From an uncultured Chromatiaceae bacterium (GTDB lineage: Bacteria > Pseudomonadota > Gammaproteobacteria > Enterobacterales > Alteromonadaceae), in assembly GCA_937978655.1 (NCBI GenBank), contig CALJUX010000024.1:89906-153905 (forward strand): a stretch of 64,000 nucleotides of DNA. The letters run 5' to 3'. The notes beneath the pieces are model-generated. The model ran no database searches. It was not told the DNA's origin and worked only from the letters and a program-made list of their open reading frames with translations. Every line of letters starts with the position of its first letter. Position 1 is the first letter of the stretch. The position numbers and the translations under genes are program-made. This document shows, piece after piece, positions 17,763 through 25,819 of the stretch.

Positions 17763-18410
17763 ATGAAAACACAGATCAAATCTTTATTCGCCGCAGTGAC
17801 GTTACTGTTAAGCTCGAGTGTATTGGCCGACGTACTGGCGGATATTAAGCCGCTGCAAGACCGCTGGGCTGAAGTGAACTACAGCTTGCCGGAAGATGAC
17901 CGCGAAAAAGCCTTTGCTGAGTTGCTGGCAACGGCCGACAAAGTGGTCAGCAGTAACCCGGACAAGGCTGAAGCGCTGATTTGGCGCGGTATTATCAAGT
18001 CGAGTTATGCCAATGCCAAAGGCGGTTTAGGCGCTTTGTCGGTCGCGGAAGGCTCCAAAGCCGATTTAGAGCAGGCGATCACACTGGACCCAACCGCATT
18101 ACAAGGTTCGGCGTACACCAGTTTGGGTGTGTTGTATTCGAAAGTGCCGGGCTGGCCTATTGGCTTTGGTGATAGCAAAAAAGCCAAAGAATTGCTGTTA
18201 AAAGCGCTGGAGCAAAACCCGCAAGGGATTGATCCAAACTACTTTTACGCCGATTATTTAGCAGGAAAACGCGACTGGGCCGAAGCTTTGCGTTATCTTG
18301 AAATTGCTAAAGCGGCCGCGCCACGTCCGGGTCGTGAAAGTGCTGACGCCGGCCGGCAGCAGGAAATTGCTACCTTGCTGGCCAAGGTGCAGAAAAAGCT
18401 GAAAAAATAA
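17763..18410 (+). CDS. Exported TPR protein (TatT-like)
   Basis: 215 residues with a Sec signal peptide (about 22 residues, ending SVLAD). The mature part consists of TPR-like helical repeats, e.g. DKAEALIWRGIIKSSYA and LGVLYSKVPGWPIGFGDSKKAKELL; the latter PGWPIGFGD stretch recalls the TatT periplasmic subunit of TPAT-TRAP systems. Four bases separate it from the SDR gene, so it belongs to the operon. It is likely a periplasmic binding or scaffold protein; the ligand is unknown. Confidence 0.82.
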   Translation: MKTQIKSLFAAVTLLLSSSVLADVLADIKPLQDRWAEVNYSLPEDDREKAFAELLATADKVVSSNPDKAEALIWRGIIKSSYANAKGGLGALSVAEGSKADLEQAITLDPTALQGSAYTSLGVLYSKVPGWPIGFGDSKKAKELLLKALEQNPQGIDPNYFYADYLAGKRDWAEALRYLEIAKAAAPRPGRESADAGRQQEIATLLAKVQKKLKK

Positions 18411-18420
18411 TTGTCAGTCA

Positions 18421-18455
18421 CATCTACCCAAAATCATTAAAGATCTGGGTAGATG
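18421..18455 (+). other. Inverted repeat between TPR gene and response regulator gene
   Basis: Ten-base arms CATCTACCCA (18421-18430) and TGGGTAGATG (18446-18455) around an AT-rich loop. No T-run follows, so it may be a processing or attenuation hairpin rather than a plain terminator. Confidence 0.55.
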
Positions 18456-18478
18456 ACGAGTAGAGATACGGAGAACGG

Positions 18479-19138
18479 ATGCGGGTATTACTGGTAGAAG
18501 ACGATCAGGCGCTGGCGCAAGGTGTGCAGCTGGCGCTGAGTTCCCAGGGCTTTGCTGTCAACCATGTCAGCACCGGTGCGGCAGCACTGTCCAGTATCCG
18601 CAGCGGCGATTGCGACGCTGTGGTGCTGGATTTGGGCCTGCCGGATATGGATGGCCTGGATGTATTAAAACAAACCCGGCATAAATTCCCACGCTTGCCG
18701 GTACTGGTGCTGACCGCACGGGACGGCGTTGATGACCGCATCCGCGGTCTGGATTTAGGCGCCGACGATTATCTGGTCAAACCCTTCGCCTTACCTGAAC
18801 TCTTTGCCCGCTTGCGCGTGATTGAACGCCGGCTTGGCACAGCCAGCAGCCATCTCATCAAGGTCGGTAATGTCGTACTCGACAGCACTGCGCATCAGGT
18901 GCAGGTCGACGGTGAAGTCTTAACTTTGTCGCGGCGTGAATATGTGTTGCTGAAACTATTACTGGAATCGGCCGGCCGCATCAAAACCCGCGAGCAGATT
19001 GAAGCCAGTTTGTACGCCTGGGGCGAAGAAGTCGCCAGCAACGCGCTCGAAGTACACATTTCTAATCTACGCAAAAAACTGCCAAAAGACTTTATCAAAA
19101 CCGTGCGCGGCGTCGGTTACAGCGTGAGTGCGGCATGA
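18479..19138 (+). CDS. OmpR-family response regulator, PmrA/QseB subgroup
   Basis: 219 residues. Receiver domain with VEDD (acid pocket), phospho-acceptor Asp in AVVLDLGLPDMDGL (about residue 51), Thr in VLTARD and Lys in LVKPFAL; then a winged-helix domain ending KTVRGVGYSV. The stretch SRREYVLLKLLLESAGRIKTREQIE, together with GEEVASNALEVHISNLRKKL, is characteristic of PmrA/QseB/TctD regulators, whose boxes are YTTAAK-N5-YTTAAK. Two such boxes are present in this window (13925 and 22415). GGAGAACGG precedes ATG 18479; it overlaps the kinase gene by 4 bases. Confidence 0.92.
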   Translation: MRVLLVEDDQALAQGVQLALSSQGFAVNHVSTGAAALSSIRSGDCDAVVLDLGLPDMDGLDVLKQTRHKFPRLPVLVLTARDGVDDRIRGLDLGADDYLVKPFALPELFARLRVIERRLGTASSHLIKVGNVVLDSTAHQVQVDGEVLTLSRREYVLLKLLLESAGRIKTREQIEASLYAWGEEVASNALEVHISNLRKKLPKDFIKTVRGVGYSVSAA

Positions 19139-20460
19139 CCTCCATTCGGCGTTATCTGGTGACATTGTTAATCGCCTTGCTGACGCTGACCAGTTTTTTA
19201 GCCGCGCTGCAAAGTTACCGCTTAAGCAGCGCCCAGGCGCAAAAATTGTTTGATGATGATCTTAAAGCCTTAGCCGCCAGTGTGCTGGCGCCTTATCTGC
19301 CGGATGACCCGCAATCCAGTGCAACGCTGGCTGAGGCCAATGCCATTCAGTTATGGCAAGGCGGTCAGCTGGTGTATCACAGTGTGCAAACCCCTGACAC
19401 TTTATTAAGCGCTGCCGACGGCTACAGCGAGCAAAATTTTGCCGGCAAACGCTGGCAAACCTTTCGCCAGAGCATTGATGATTTAACGGTGATAGTGGCG
19501 CAGCCGCTGCAGGACCGGCTGGCGTTGTCCGATCAGGTGGTGCTGACGTCGATTTATCCGGTCGTGCTGAGCCTGCCACTGCAGGCCTTGCTGATTTGGC
19601 TGCTGGTCGGCCGTGGTTTAAAACCGCTGCTGGAACTGGCGCGGCAGCTGACGCAGAAAAAGGCCGATGATTTAACGCCGTTGCAGCTGGAGCAAACGCC
19701 GACTGAGCTGGACCCGGTCTTAAGCGGTACCAATCAGCTGCTGTCGCGGCTTGATGATGCCTTTGCCAGAGAAAAACGTTTTGCCGCCGATGTGGCACAT
19801 GAACTGCGCACGCCGCTCGCCGTATTACAGGTTAATTTGCATAATGCCCAGCAGCGCTGGCAGGACGCCGGCCTTGCCGATCCGGATCGGATCATGCCGG
19901 CTTTGCAAGACGGCGTCAGCCGGATGAGCGCGTTGATTGAACAGATCATGCTGCTGAACCGCACCAATCCGGCGCATTTTTCCGCCAAATTGCAGCAGCT
20001 GGATTTTGCCGCGCTGTGCCGGGAAGTGGTGATAGACTTGTACCCGCAAATTGAACGCAGGCAACAGCAGGTTGCGCTGGAAGGGGATGAGTCGGTGTGG
20101 CTGGATGGTGATGCGTTTGCCTTAAAATTACTGGTGGTGAATCTGCTGGGTAACGCCAGTAAATATACGCCGGAGCAAGGCCAAATTCAGCTGAGCGTGC
20201 AGCGGGATGGCCAAAAGGCCCGGTTGTTGGTCGAGGATTCTGGTCCGGGAATAGCTGCAGAGGAATATTCGCGCGTGTTTGAACGTTTTTATCGGGTGGG
20301 CGGCGACCGGCATCAGTCGGGTCAGCCCGGCAGTGGTCTTGGCCTTGCCATAGTGCAGGACATCGCGCTGTTGCATCAGGGCACGCTGGCGCTTGGCCGC
20401 TCGGCGCTCGGTGGCCTGGCAGTGACATTGGAGTTGCCATTGTGCCATCAAAGCCATTGA
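19135..20460 (+). CDS. Sensor histidine kinase, PmrB/QseC type
   Basis: 441 residues: TM1 ~6-27, a periplasmic loop of ~120 residues, TM2 ~142-165, then the dimerisation helix with FAADVAHELRTPLAVL (H-box) and an ATPase domain with N-box NLLGNASKYTP, G1 DSGPGI and G2 GSGLGLAI. No clear ExxE iron motif like that of Salmonella PmrB is seen in the loop. ATGA overlap with the regulator gene shows a cognate pair. The iron/copper-type genes that follow suggest a metal or envelope-stress signal. Confidence 0.92.
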   Translation: MTSIRRYLVTLLIALLTLTSFLAALQSYRLSSAQAQKLFDDDLKALAASVLAPYLPDDPQSSATLAEANAIQLWQGGQLVYHSVQTPDTLLSAADGYSEQNFAGKRWQTFRQSIDDLTVIVAQPLQDRLALSDQVVLTSIYPVVLSLPLQALLIWLLVGRGLKPLLELARQLTQKKADDLTPLQLEQTPTELDPVLSGTNQLLSRLDDAFAREKRFAADVAHELRTPLAVLQVNLHNAQQRWQDAGLADPDRIMPALQDGVSRMSALIEQIMLLNRTNPAHFSAKLQQLDFAALCREVVIDLYPQIERRQQQVALEGDESVWLDGDAFALKLLVVNLLGNASKYTPEQGQIQLSVQRDGQKARLLVEDSGPGIAAEEYSRVFERFYRVGGDRHQSGQPGSGLGLAIVQDIALLHQGTLALGRSALGGLAVTLELPLCHQSH

Positions 20461-20873
20461 GAGATCCGCGCAGCCACAAGCCAGTCAACCAGCGCCGGCG
20501 TGCACCGCGCTGGTTGCGTCTGAGTGTGTTACTGAACGGATTCTGGTCGATGGGGCTTAGTGCCGATGACATGCCGGTGTTTCGCCTGACGCTGAAAGAC
20601 CATCTGTTCAGCCCCAGTACTTTGCAGGTGCCGGCCGGCAAAAAAGTCAAAATCATTATCCATAATCAGGATCCAAACCCGGAAGAGTTTGAGAGTTTCT
20701 CGATGAACCGGGAAAAAGTCATTTTAGGTAACAGCACCGGTGTGGTGTTTGTCGGGCCGCTGCTGCCTGGCACTTATCCTTTTAGTGGCGAATACAATCC
20801 CGACAGCGCCAAAGGTCAGTTGATTGCACTGCCAAAAGAGCAATGGCCAGCCGGAGGTGATGATGCTGATTAA
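20442..20873 (+). CDS. Exported cupredoxin-domain protein
   Basis: 143 residues from GTG 20442, overlapping the kinase end by 19 bases. A long basic N-terminus (NQRRRAPRWLRL) precedes a short hydrophobic segment, then FRLTLKDHLFSPSTLQVPAGKKVKIIIHNQDPNPEEFES and GPLLPGTYPFSGEYN, which is the Cupredoxin_1 pattern also found in EfeO-type and P19-associated proteins. The classical Cys-His copper ligands are not evident; Met and Glu residues could bind metal. Partner of the FTR1-like permease that overlaps its end. Confidence 0.8.
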   Translation: MPSKPLRDPRSHKPVNQRRRAPRWLRLSVLLNGFWSMGLSADDMPVFRLTLKDHLFSPSTLQVPAGKKVKIIIHNQDPNPEEFESFSMNREKVILGNSTGVVFVGPLLPGTYPFSGEYNPDSAKGQLIALPKEQWPAGGDDAD

Positions 20874-21591
20874 TACGGTGGTGTTGCTGCTGCGCGAATT
20901 ATTACCAGTGGTGCTGTTATTGAGCCTGCTGCTGGCGGCGAACCCGGCGGCGATGCGCAGTATTCTGCTGCGGGTGTTACTGCTCGGCGCGCCGTTGCTG
21001 ATGCTGCAAAGCAGTCAATACAGCTTGCTGGCAGAGCTGCTGGACGGGCAGGGTCTGGAATTCTGGTACGCCTGCTGTTATGGCCTCTGTGCTGTTTTTA
21101 TCGCGGCGTTGTTGCTGCAGAAGCAGCAGCATCAGTGGTTAGCTGCCTTGGCTGTGGTCGCGTTGTTATTGGTCAATGGCAGTAATCTGGTGTTGTATTT
21201 GTTTTTATATCCACGCCAGCTCGATGACAGTCAAAGCCTGTGGCTTGGCGTTGCGCTTGGCAGTGGCATCAGCCTGAGTATTGCGGTGCTGATGTATCAT
21301 CTGGTGTTAGAGCTGCGACTGTATTGGCGGCATGTCGCTGCGGTGTTGTTATGTTTCAGTGCGGCGCGGCAAATCAGTGCGGCGGTGTTTATTTTGCACC
21401 AGATGGATTTACTCGGCGGCGCCGTGCCGGTGTGGAGCCAACACCTGTGGATCGATGAAAGTTCGGAACTCGGTTATTTTCTTAATGCGTTGCTGGGTTA
21501 CAAGTCCAGCCCCAGCCTGGGCCAGTTCCTGGCCTGGAGCCTGACGCTGATCGTGTTGCTGGTGCTGCGCCGGCGGGAGTTGAAGTCATGA
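20863..21591 (+). CDS. FTR1-family-like iron permease
   Basis: 242 residues, about seven hydrophobic helices. The N-terminal LLRELLPVVLLL corresponds to the first REGLE helix of FTR1/EfeU permeases but is degenerate (RELLP). The C-terminal VPVWSQHLWIDESSELGYFLNALLGYKSSPSLGQFLAW matches the conserved end of the family. GGAGG at 20853-20857 fits ATG 20863 (ATG 20860 is also possible). It overlaps the cupredoxin gene by 11 bases, so the two probably form a ferrous/ferric iron import unit like EfeUO, though the altered motif leaves transport activity open. Confidence 0.72.
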   Translation: MLINTVVLLLRELLPVVLLLSLLLAANPAAMRSILLRVLLLGAPLLMLQSSQYSLLAELLDGQGLEFWYACCYGLCAVFIAALLLQKQQHQWLAALAVVALLLVNGSNLVLYLFLYPRQLDDSQSLWLGVALGSGISLSIAVLMYHLVLELRLYWRHVAAVLLCFSAARQISAAVFILHQMDLLGGAVPVWSQHLWIDESSELGYFLNALLGYKSSPSLGQFLAWSLTLIVLLVLRRRELKS

Positions 21592-22310
21592 GCAGAACTA
21601 CTGTCGTTACATTGCTGGCCTGTGCCTTGTTAATGACCGGTTATTGTGGCACAGCGCTGGCCGATGGCCGCGTCGTCGATAAGGTTTATCACCCTTATGT
21701 GCAGCCGTACGAGCAGGAATTTGAATATCGTTATGTCTATCAGAAGCAAAGTGAGCATCAAAACGACAACGATATGGCGCAGAAACTCGGTTATGGCCGC
21801 GCCATCGCGGACCGGCTGGCGCTGGAGCTATATGTGATGGCTGAGCGCCGCTCGCCAGATGATTATCACATCAGCGGCTACGAACTGGAGATGCGCTGGA
21901 TGTTGACCGAACAAGGCCAGTACAGCGCCGACTGGGGCATGTTGTTTGAACTGGAGCGGGTGAATCATCTGGGCAATTTCGAATTTACCAGCGGCCTTTT
22001 GATGGAAAAAGAATTCGGCCCCACCAGCCTGACGTTAAACGCGCTCGCCGTATACGAATGGGGCAACAATATCGAAAACGAGCTGGAAGGCGAATTCCGC
22101 CTGCAATATCGCTATCGGTATTTGCCGCAGCTGCAACCTGCCTTTGAGTTTTATGCCGGCGAAAATTATAAAGGGGCTGGCCCGAGTTTAATGGGCGTGC
22201 AGAAATTTGAGCAGATGAAAATGCTGAAATGGGAACTGGCAGTGATTTTTGCCATTGACGCTGCAACGGTAAACAATACGCTGCGGTTTGCTTTGGAGTA
22301 TGAATTTTAA
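21588..22310 (+). CDS. Putative outer-membrane beta-barrel protein
   Basis: 240 residues with a signal peptide ending GTALADG. The mature sequence alternates polar and hydrophobic residues and ends with ...LRFALEYEF, a typical C-terminal Phe of outer-membrane barrels. No named family is recognised. ATGA overlap with the FTR1-like gene makes it the last gene of the two-component/metal operon; it may supply the outer-membrane route. Confidence 0.72.
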   Translation: MSRTTVVTLLACALLMTGYCGTALADGRVVDKVYHPYVQPYEQEFEYRYVYQKQSEHQNDNDMAQKLGYGRAIADRLALELYVMAERRSPDDYHISGYELEMRWMLTEQGQYSADWGMLFELERVNHLGNFEFTSGLLMEKEFGPTSLTLNALAVYEWGNNIENELEGEFRLQYRYRYLPQLQPAFEFYAGENYKGAGPSLMGVQKFEQMKMLKWELAVIFAIDAATVNNTLRFALEYEF

Positions 22311-22414
22311 GCGCCCTGCGTCCGGAAGTCGCTCCGGCGCCGCAAACCCTTGCCGTTGGCGCTGAATTTAGGTAAGTTTTGTGACGCTTTTGTTGCCGCG
22401 TGAGGCCTTGCAAC

Positions 22415-22447
22415 CTTAAGGTTGTTTTAAGACTCGGCCGCGACAAT
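22415..22447 (+). promoter_or_regulatory. PmrA/QseB-type box and promoter upstream of the sulfatase gene
   Basis: CTTAAG (22415-22420), five bases, TTTAAG (22426-22431), then after ten bases GACAAT (22442-22447). The spacing to the box, the -10-like element and the ATG (52 bases) equals that at 13915-13957. Confidence 0.75.
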
Positions 22448-22483
22448 ACCCGATGTAAAACAACAAAAAGTTGCAGGGATTTG

Positions 22484-24478
22484 ATGTCACCACAGTCATT
22501 GTTCAGCCGGATCAGCGGCCCTTATCTGGTTTTCACGCATTTTATTCTGCTGGCACTGGCCGGTTTAACCTTAAGCCGTATCGCGTTGATGCTGTGGCAA
22601 TGGGAACGCGTGCAAGCGGCCGGCAACCCGCTCTGGATGTTAGTGCAGGGCGTGCGCGCCGACCTGATTTTACTTGGTTTGTTACTGGCTATTCCCGTGC
22701 TGCTGGCGCCGCTACTGGCGCTGTCGCGTTTTAAAACTCTGTGGCGCCGCTTTAGTTATGCCTGGTGTTTGTTGGCACTCACCTTATTGATTTTTATCGA
22801 GTTATCCACGCCGTCATTTATCCTGCAATACGACATCCGGCCGAATCGGTTATATGTCGAATATCTGAAATACCCGAAAGAAGTGTTCAGCACTTTGTGG
22901 CATGGCTTTCGGCTGCCGCTGCTGCTTGGTAGTGCTTTTACAGTATTGCTGGTGGTGCTGGCGGCCCGGCATTTTCGTGCTGTCGCACAGCAGCAAGGCT
23001 GTACCTCGAATAACAAATTATGGCTGAGCTGGCCACTGGTCGTGGTGCTGGTATTTATCAGTATTCGGTCGACCACGCAGCACAGACCGGCCAATCCGGC
23101 GTTGTTTGCTATTACGCCGGACGCGATGGTGAATTCATTGATCATCAGCTCAGGTTATTCGGTGCTTTATGCCATTTACAGCCTGCGCCACGAAGCGCGC
23201 TCGACCGAAATGTACGGCAAACTTGATGAAACAACGATGCTACAGCAGGCGCTGGACTGGCCCTGGCTCAAGCAGTATCAGTTTAATAACCCAGCGTTGC
23301 CAACCTGGCACCGGCAGCAGGCCACTGTAAAGCGCGACAAACCGCTGAATCTGGTGATTGTGTTGCAGGAAAGTATGGGCGCTACTTTTGTTGAGGCGCT
23401 GGGTGGGGTGCCGGTCACACCTGAGCTGGAACAGCTGAAAACCCAGGGTTTGTGGTTTAATCAGCTGTACGCCACCGGTACCCGTTCGGTACGTGGTATA
23501 GAGGCGGTAGTTGCCGGCTTTGCCCCAACACCGGCGCAAAGCACAGTGAAACTGTCCAACAGCCAGCAAAATTTCACCACGCTGGCGTCTGTGCTCAAAG
23601 CCGCCGGTTTTCACACCCAGTTTATTTATGGCGGCGAAGCACATTTTGACAATATGCGCAGTTATTTTACCGGCAATGGTTTTAGCCAAATTGTTGATAT
23701 CAATCAGATTAAAAAGCCGAAATTTGTTGCCAGCTGGGGCGCCAGTGACGAGGATTTATTCGATAAAGCCGATGCGGAGCTGACCCGGCTGCAACAACAG
23801 CGGCAGCAATTCGGTCAGCCGTTTTTCAGTCTGGTATTTACCTCCAGTAACCACGAGCCTTTTGAGTTCCCGGACGGCCGCATTGACCTGCATGAAGAGC
23901 CAAAAAATACCGTCAATAACGCAGTGAAATATGCTGACTGGGCGATGGGGCAGTTCTTCAAAAAAGCCCGTAACAGCAGCTATTGGCAGGACACTTTGTT
24001 TTTAATTGTGGCTGACCATGACAACCGCGTGTACGGCTCTAACCTTATTCCGGTGGAGAAATTCCGCATTCCGGGCCTCATTTTAGGTGCCGACACTCAA
24101 GCCGGCACTATGGATACGCTGAGCAGTCAGATTGATTTGGCGCCGACTTTATTATCGATGATGGGCGTCAGCAGCTGCCATCCAATGACCGGCCGCGACC
24201 TGACGCTTGATAACAACTCGCCGGGGCGGGCGCTGATCCAGTTTGATCAGTACTTTGCGCTGAAGCAGCCAGACGGCCTGACCATCTTAAAACCGGATGG
24301 CAGCGTGGTGCGCGGCAGTTATGATGAAGCGAAAAAATCTTTGCAACTGAGTGGTTTACCTGCCAGCCGGCAACAATATGAGAAGGCGCTGGCCGAAGTA
24401 CAGTTGCCGTCTTATCTGTATCGCGAAGGCAAATATAAAAGTGAGCACCGCTGCGAAACGCCAGCGGTCGCACCTTGA
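22484..24478 (+). CDS. LTA-synthase-family membrane sulfatase (phosphoglycerol/phosphoethanolamine transferase-like)
   Basis: 664 residues from ATG 22484. The first ~200 residues form about five transmembrane helices; the C-terminal half is a periplasmic alkaline-phosphatase/sulfatase domain. VIVLQESMGATF supplies the metal site, YATGTRSVRGIEA the catalytic Thr, and LFLIVADHDNRVYG the Asp-His metal ligands. The family transfers phosphoglycerol or phosphoethanolamine head groups to glycans or lipids. A PmrA-type box upstream agrees with an envelope-modifying role, as PmrA controls lipid A transferases in enterobacteria. The acceptor is not known. Confidence 0.9.
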   Translation: MSPQSLFSRISGPYLVFTHFILLALAGLTLSRIALMLWQWERVQAAGNPLWMLVQGVRADLILLGLLLAIPVLLAPLLALSRFKTLWRRFSYAWCLLALTLLIFIELSTPSFILQYDIRPNRLYVEYLKYPKEVFSTLWHGFRLPLLLGSAFTVLLVVLAARHFRAVAQQQGCTSNNKLWLSWPLVVVLVFISIRSTTQHRPANPALFAITPDAMVNSLIISSGYSVLYAIYSLRHEARSTEMYGKLDETTMLQQALDWPWLKQYQFNNPALPTWHRQQATVKRDKPLNLVIVLQESMGATFVEALGGVPVTPELEQLKTQGLWFNQLYATGTRSVRGIEAVVAGFAPTPAQSTVKLSNSQQNFTTLASVLKAAGFHTQFIYGGEAHFDNMRSYFTGNGFSQIVDINQIKKPKFVASWGASDEDLFDKADAELTRLQQQRQQFGQPFFSLVFTSSNHEPFEFPDGRIDLHEEPKNTVNNAVKYADWAMGQFFKKARNSSYWQDTLFLIVADHDNRVYGSNLIPVEKFRIPGLILGADTQAGTMDTLSSQIDLAPTLLSMMGVSSCHPMTGRDLTLDNNSPGRALIQFDQYFALKQPDGLTILKPDGSVVRGSYDEAKKSLQLSGLPASRQQYEKALAEVQLPSYLYREGKYKSEHRCETPAVAP

Positions 24479-24500
24479 TGTAATTCTGCAGGTAAAGGCT

Positions 24501-24576
24501 TGTGTTGGGTACTGATCAGATTTAGCGTCAGTAGCGTAACGGAGTATGGACAACATAACCCGCGCAACCCAACACA
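24501..24576. repeat. Inverted repeat spanning the promoter region of the MBL gene
   Basis: TGTGTTGGGT (24501-24510) and ACCCAACACA (24567-24576) are exact complements 56 bases apart, directly before ATG 24589. Confidence 0.5.
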
Positions 24577-24588
24577 GGACTTTTACCG

Positions 24589-25446
24589 ATGACTATCTCT
24601 GTTCGTTTATTTCCCGCATGCGCGCTGCTTGGCAGCTTATTCCTCAGTGCTGCGGTGCTGGCCGCTGATGCACCCCAAGTGACAAGCCAGCAACTGGCAC
24701 CACAGCTTTATCTGGTCAAAGGCAGTGGCGGTAACATCGCGGCCCTGCTTGGCAAAGACGGCGCTTTAGTCATTGATGCTCAGTTTGCCGCCACTGCGCC
24801 TTTGGTTAAAGCTGAGCTGGAGCGGCTACAAAGCGGCGTACAGGTCAACACACTGGTCAATACGCATTTTCATAAAGACCATACCGACGGCAATGCGGCC
24901 TTAGCCGGTGGCGCCCGTATTATTGCGCACCAGGCCGTGCTGACCCGGTTGCAAAGCGACGCCAAGTTCAATAAAGCCGGTTTACCGACTGAAACTTTCA
25001 GCGGCGAAAAAGCGCTGCAAATCAATGACCAGCAAGTGTTGCTGCAGACCATGCCGGTCAGTCACACCGACGGCGACTTAGTGGTCTGGTTTAAAGCACA
25101 GAATGTGCTGCATATGGGCGATCTGTTTTTTGCCGATCGTTTCCCATTTATTGACCTCAACAGCGGCGGCTCAGTCGCCGGTTATATCAACAACACCAAA
25201 ACCATCCTCGGACAAATCAACGACAGCAGCAAAATTATTCCCGGCCATGGCGAGCTGATGGATAAAGCCGGCCTGCAGCGCTTTTTGAGCATGATGGAGC
25301 AGACCTTGGCAGAAGTGCAGGCGATGAAAGCGCAAGGCTTAACAGTCGATCAGGCAGTGGCGAAAGGTTTGTCTGCGCAGTGGAAAAGCTGGAGCTGGAA
25401 CTTCATTACCGAAGAGAAATGGATTAGGACTTTGTATCAGGCCTGA
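24589..25446 (+). CDS. Periplasmic MBL-fold metallo-hydrolase
   Basis: 285 residues with a signal peptide ending AVLAAD. The metal motif NTHFHKDHTDGN (HxHxDH), the later His in MPVSHTDGD, Asp in HMGDLFF and His in IPGHGELM make a complete dizinc site of the metallo-beta-lactamase superfamily. Sequence around the site is of the 'quinoprotein/cyclase-associated' type rather than a clinical beta-lactamase. Substrate unknown. Confidence 0.88.
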   Translation: MTISVRLFPACALLGSLFLSAAVLAADAPQVTSQQLAPQLYLVKGSGGNIAALLGKDGALVIDAQFAATAPLVKAELERLQSGVQVNTLVNTHFHKDHTDGNAALAGGARIIAHQAVLTRLQSDAKFNKAGLPTETFSGEKALQINDQQVLLQTMPVSHTDGDLVVWFKAQNVLHMGDLFFADRFPFIDLNSGGSVAGYINNTKTILGQINDSSKIIPGHGELMDKAGLQRFLSMMEQTLAEVQAMKAQGLTVDQAVAKGLSAQWKSWSWNFITEEKWIRTLYQA

Positions 25447-25477
25447 TAGCCGTTTAACCAAAGGCAGTGAAGTGAAT

Positions 25478-25498
25478 GGGTGGAAGCCACCCTTTCCT
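25478..25498 (+). terminator. Probable terminator after the MBL gene
   Basis: Short stem GGGTGG-AAG-CCACCC followed by TTTCCTTT. Confidence 0.5.
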
Positions 25499-25801
25499 TT
25501 ACATCAACTGCGGCGGGGTTTTGATGCCCCGGGCATTGCGTTTGCCGGCGATTTCGAGTTCCGCCAGATGAAATAAATTAGTAAACACCAGCGGCGGCGC
25601 CGGGTAACCGAATTGTTCGATAAAGGCGATACGCGCCTGTTCCAGCAGCACATTACACAGCTGGTCGTACTCGGAGTGACCGTCGTAACTCAGTGGCTCC
25701 TGCAGGCTTGCCAGCTGATGCTGTTGCTGCATGCGGATAAACCAGTTCAGTAAAAACTCGTATTCTTTGACGTCGAGAATTTCCCGGCAATCCAGTCCCA
25801 T
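25499..25801 (-). CDS. Conserved hypothetical protein downstream of selO
   Basis: 100 residues, cytoplasmic, mostly helical and acidic (DVKEYEFLLNWFIRMQQQHQLASL...). GGAGAAACG gives a good ribosome site before ATG 25801. It lies 18 bases after selO on the same strand, so it is probably cotranscribed. No domain is recognised. Confidence 0.72.
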   Translation of the reverse strand: MGLDCREILDVKEYEFLLNWFIRMQQQHQLASLQEPLSYDGHSEYDQLCNVLLEQARIAFIEQFGYPAPPLVFTNLFHLAELEIAGKRNARGIKTPPQLM

Positions 25802-25819
25802 CGTTTCTCCTCTGCGGCT

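Noticed and set aside
24589..25446. Antibiotic-resistance metallo-beta-lactamase
   Set aside because: The HxHxDH motif is general to the MBL superfamily; neighbours and overall sequence do not support a beta-lactamase.
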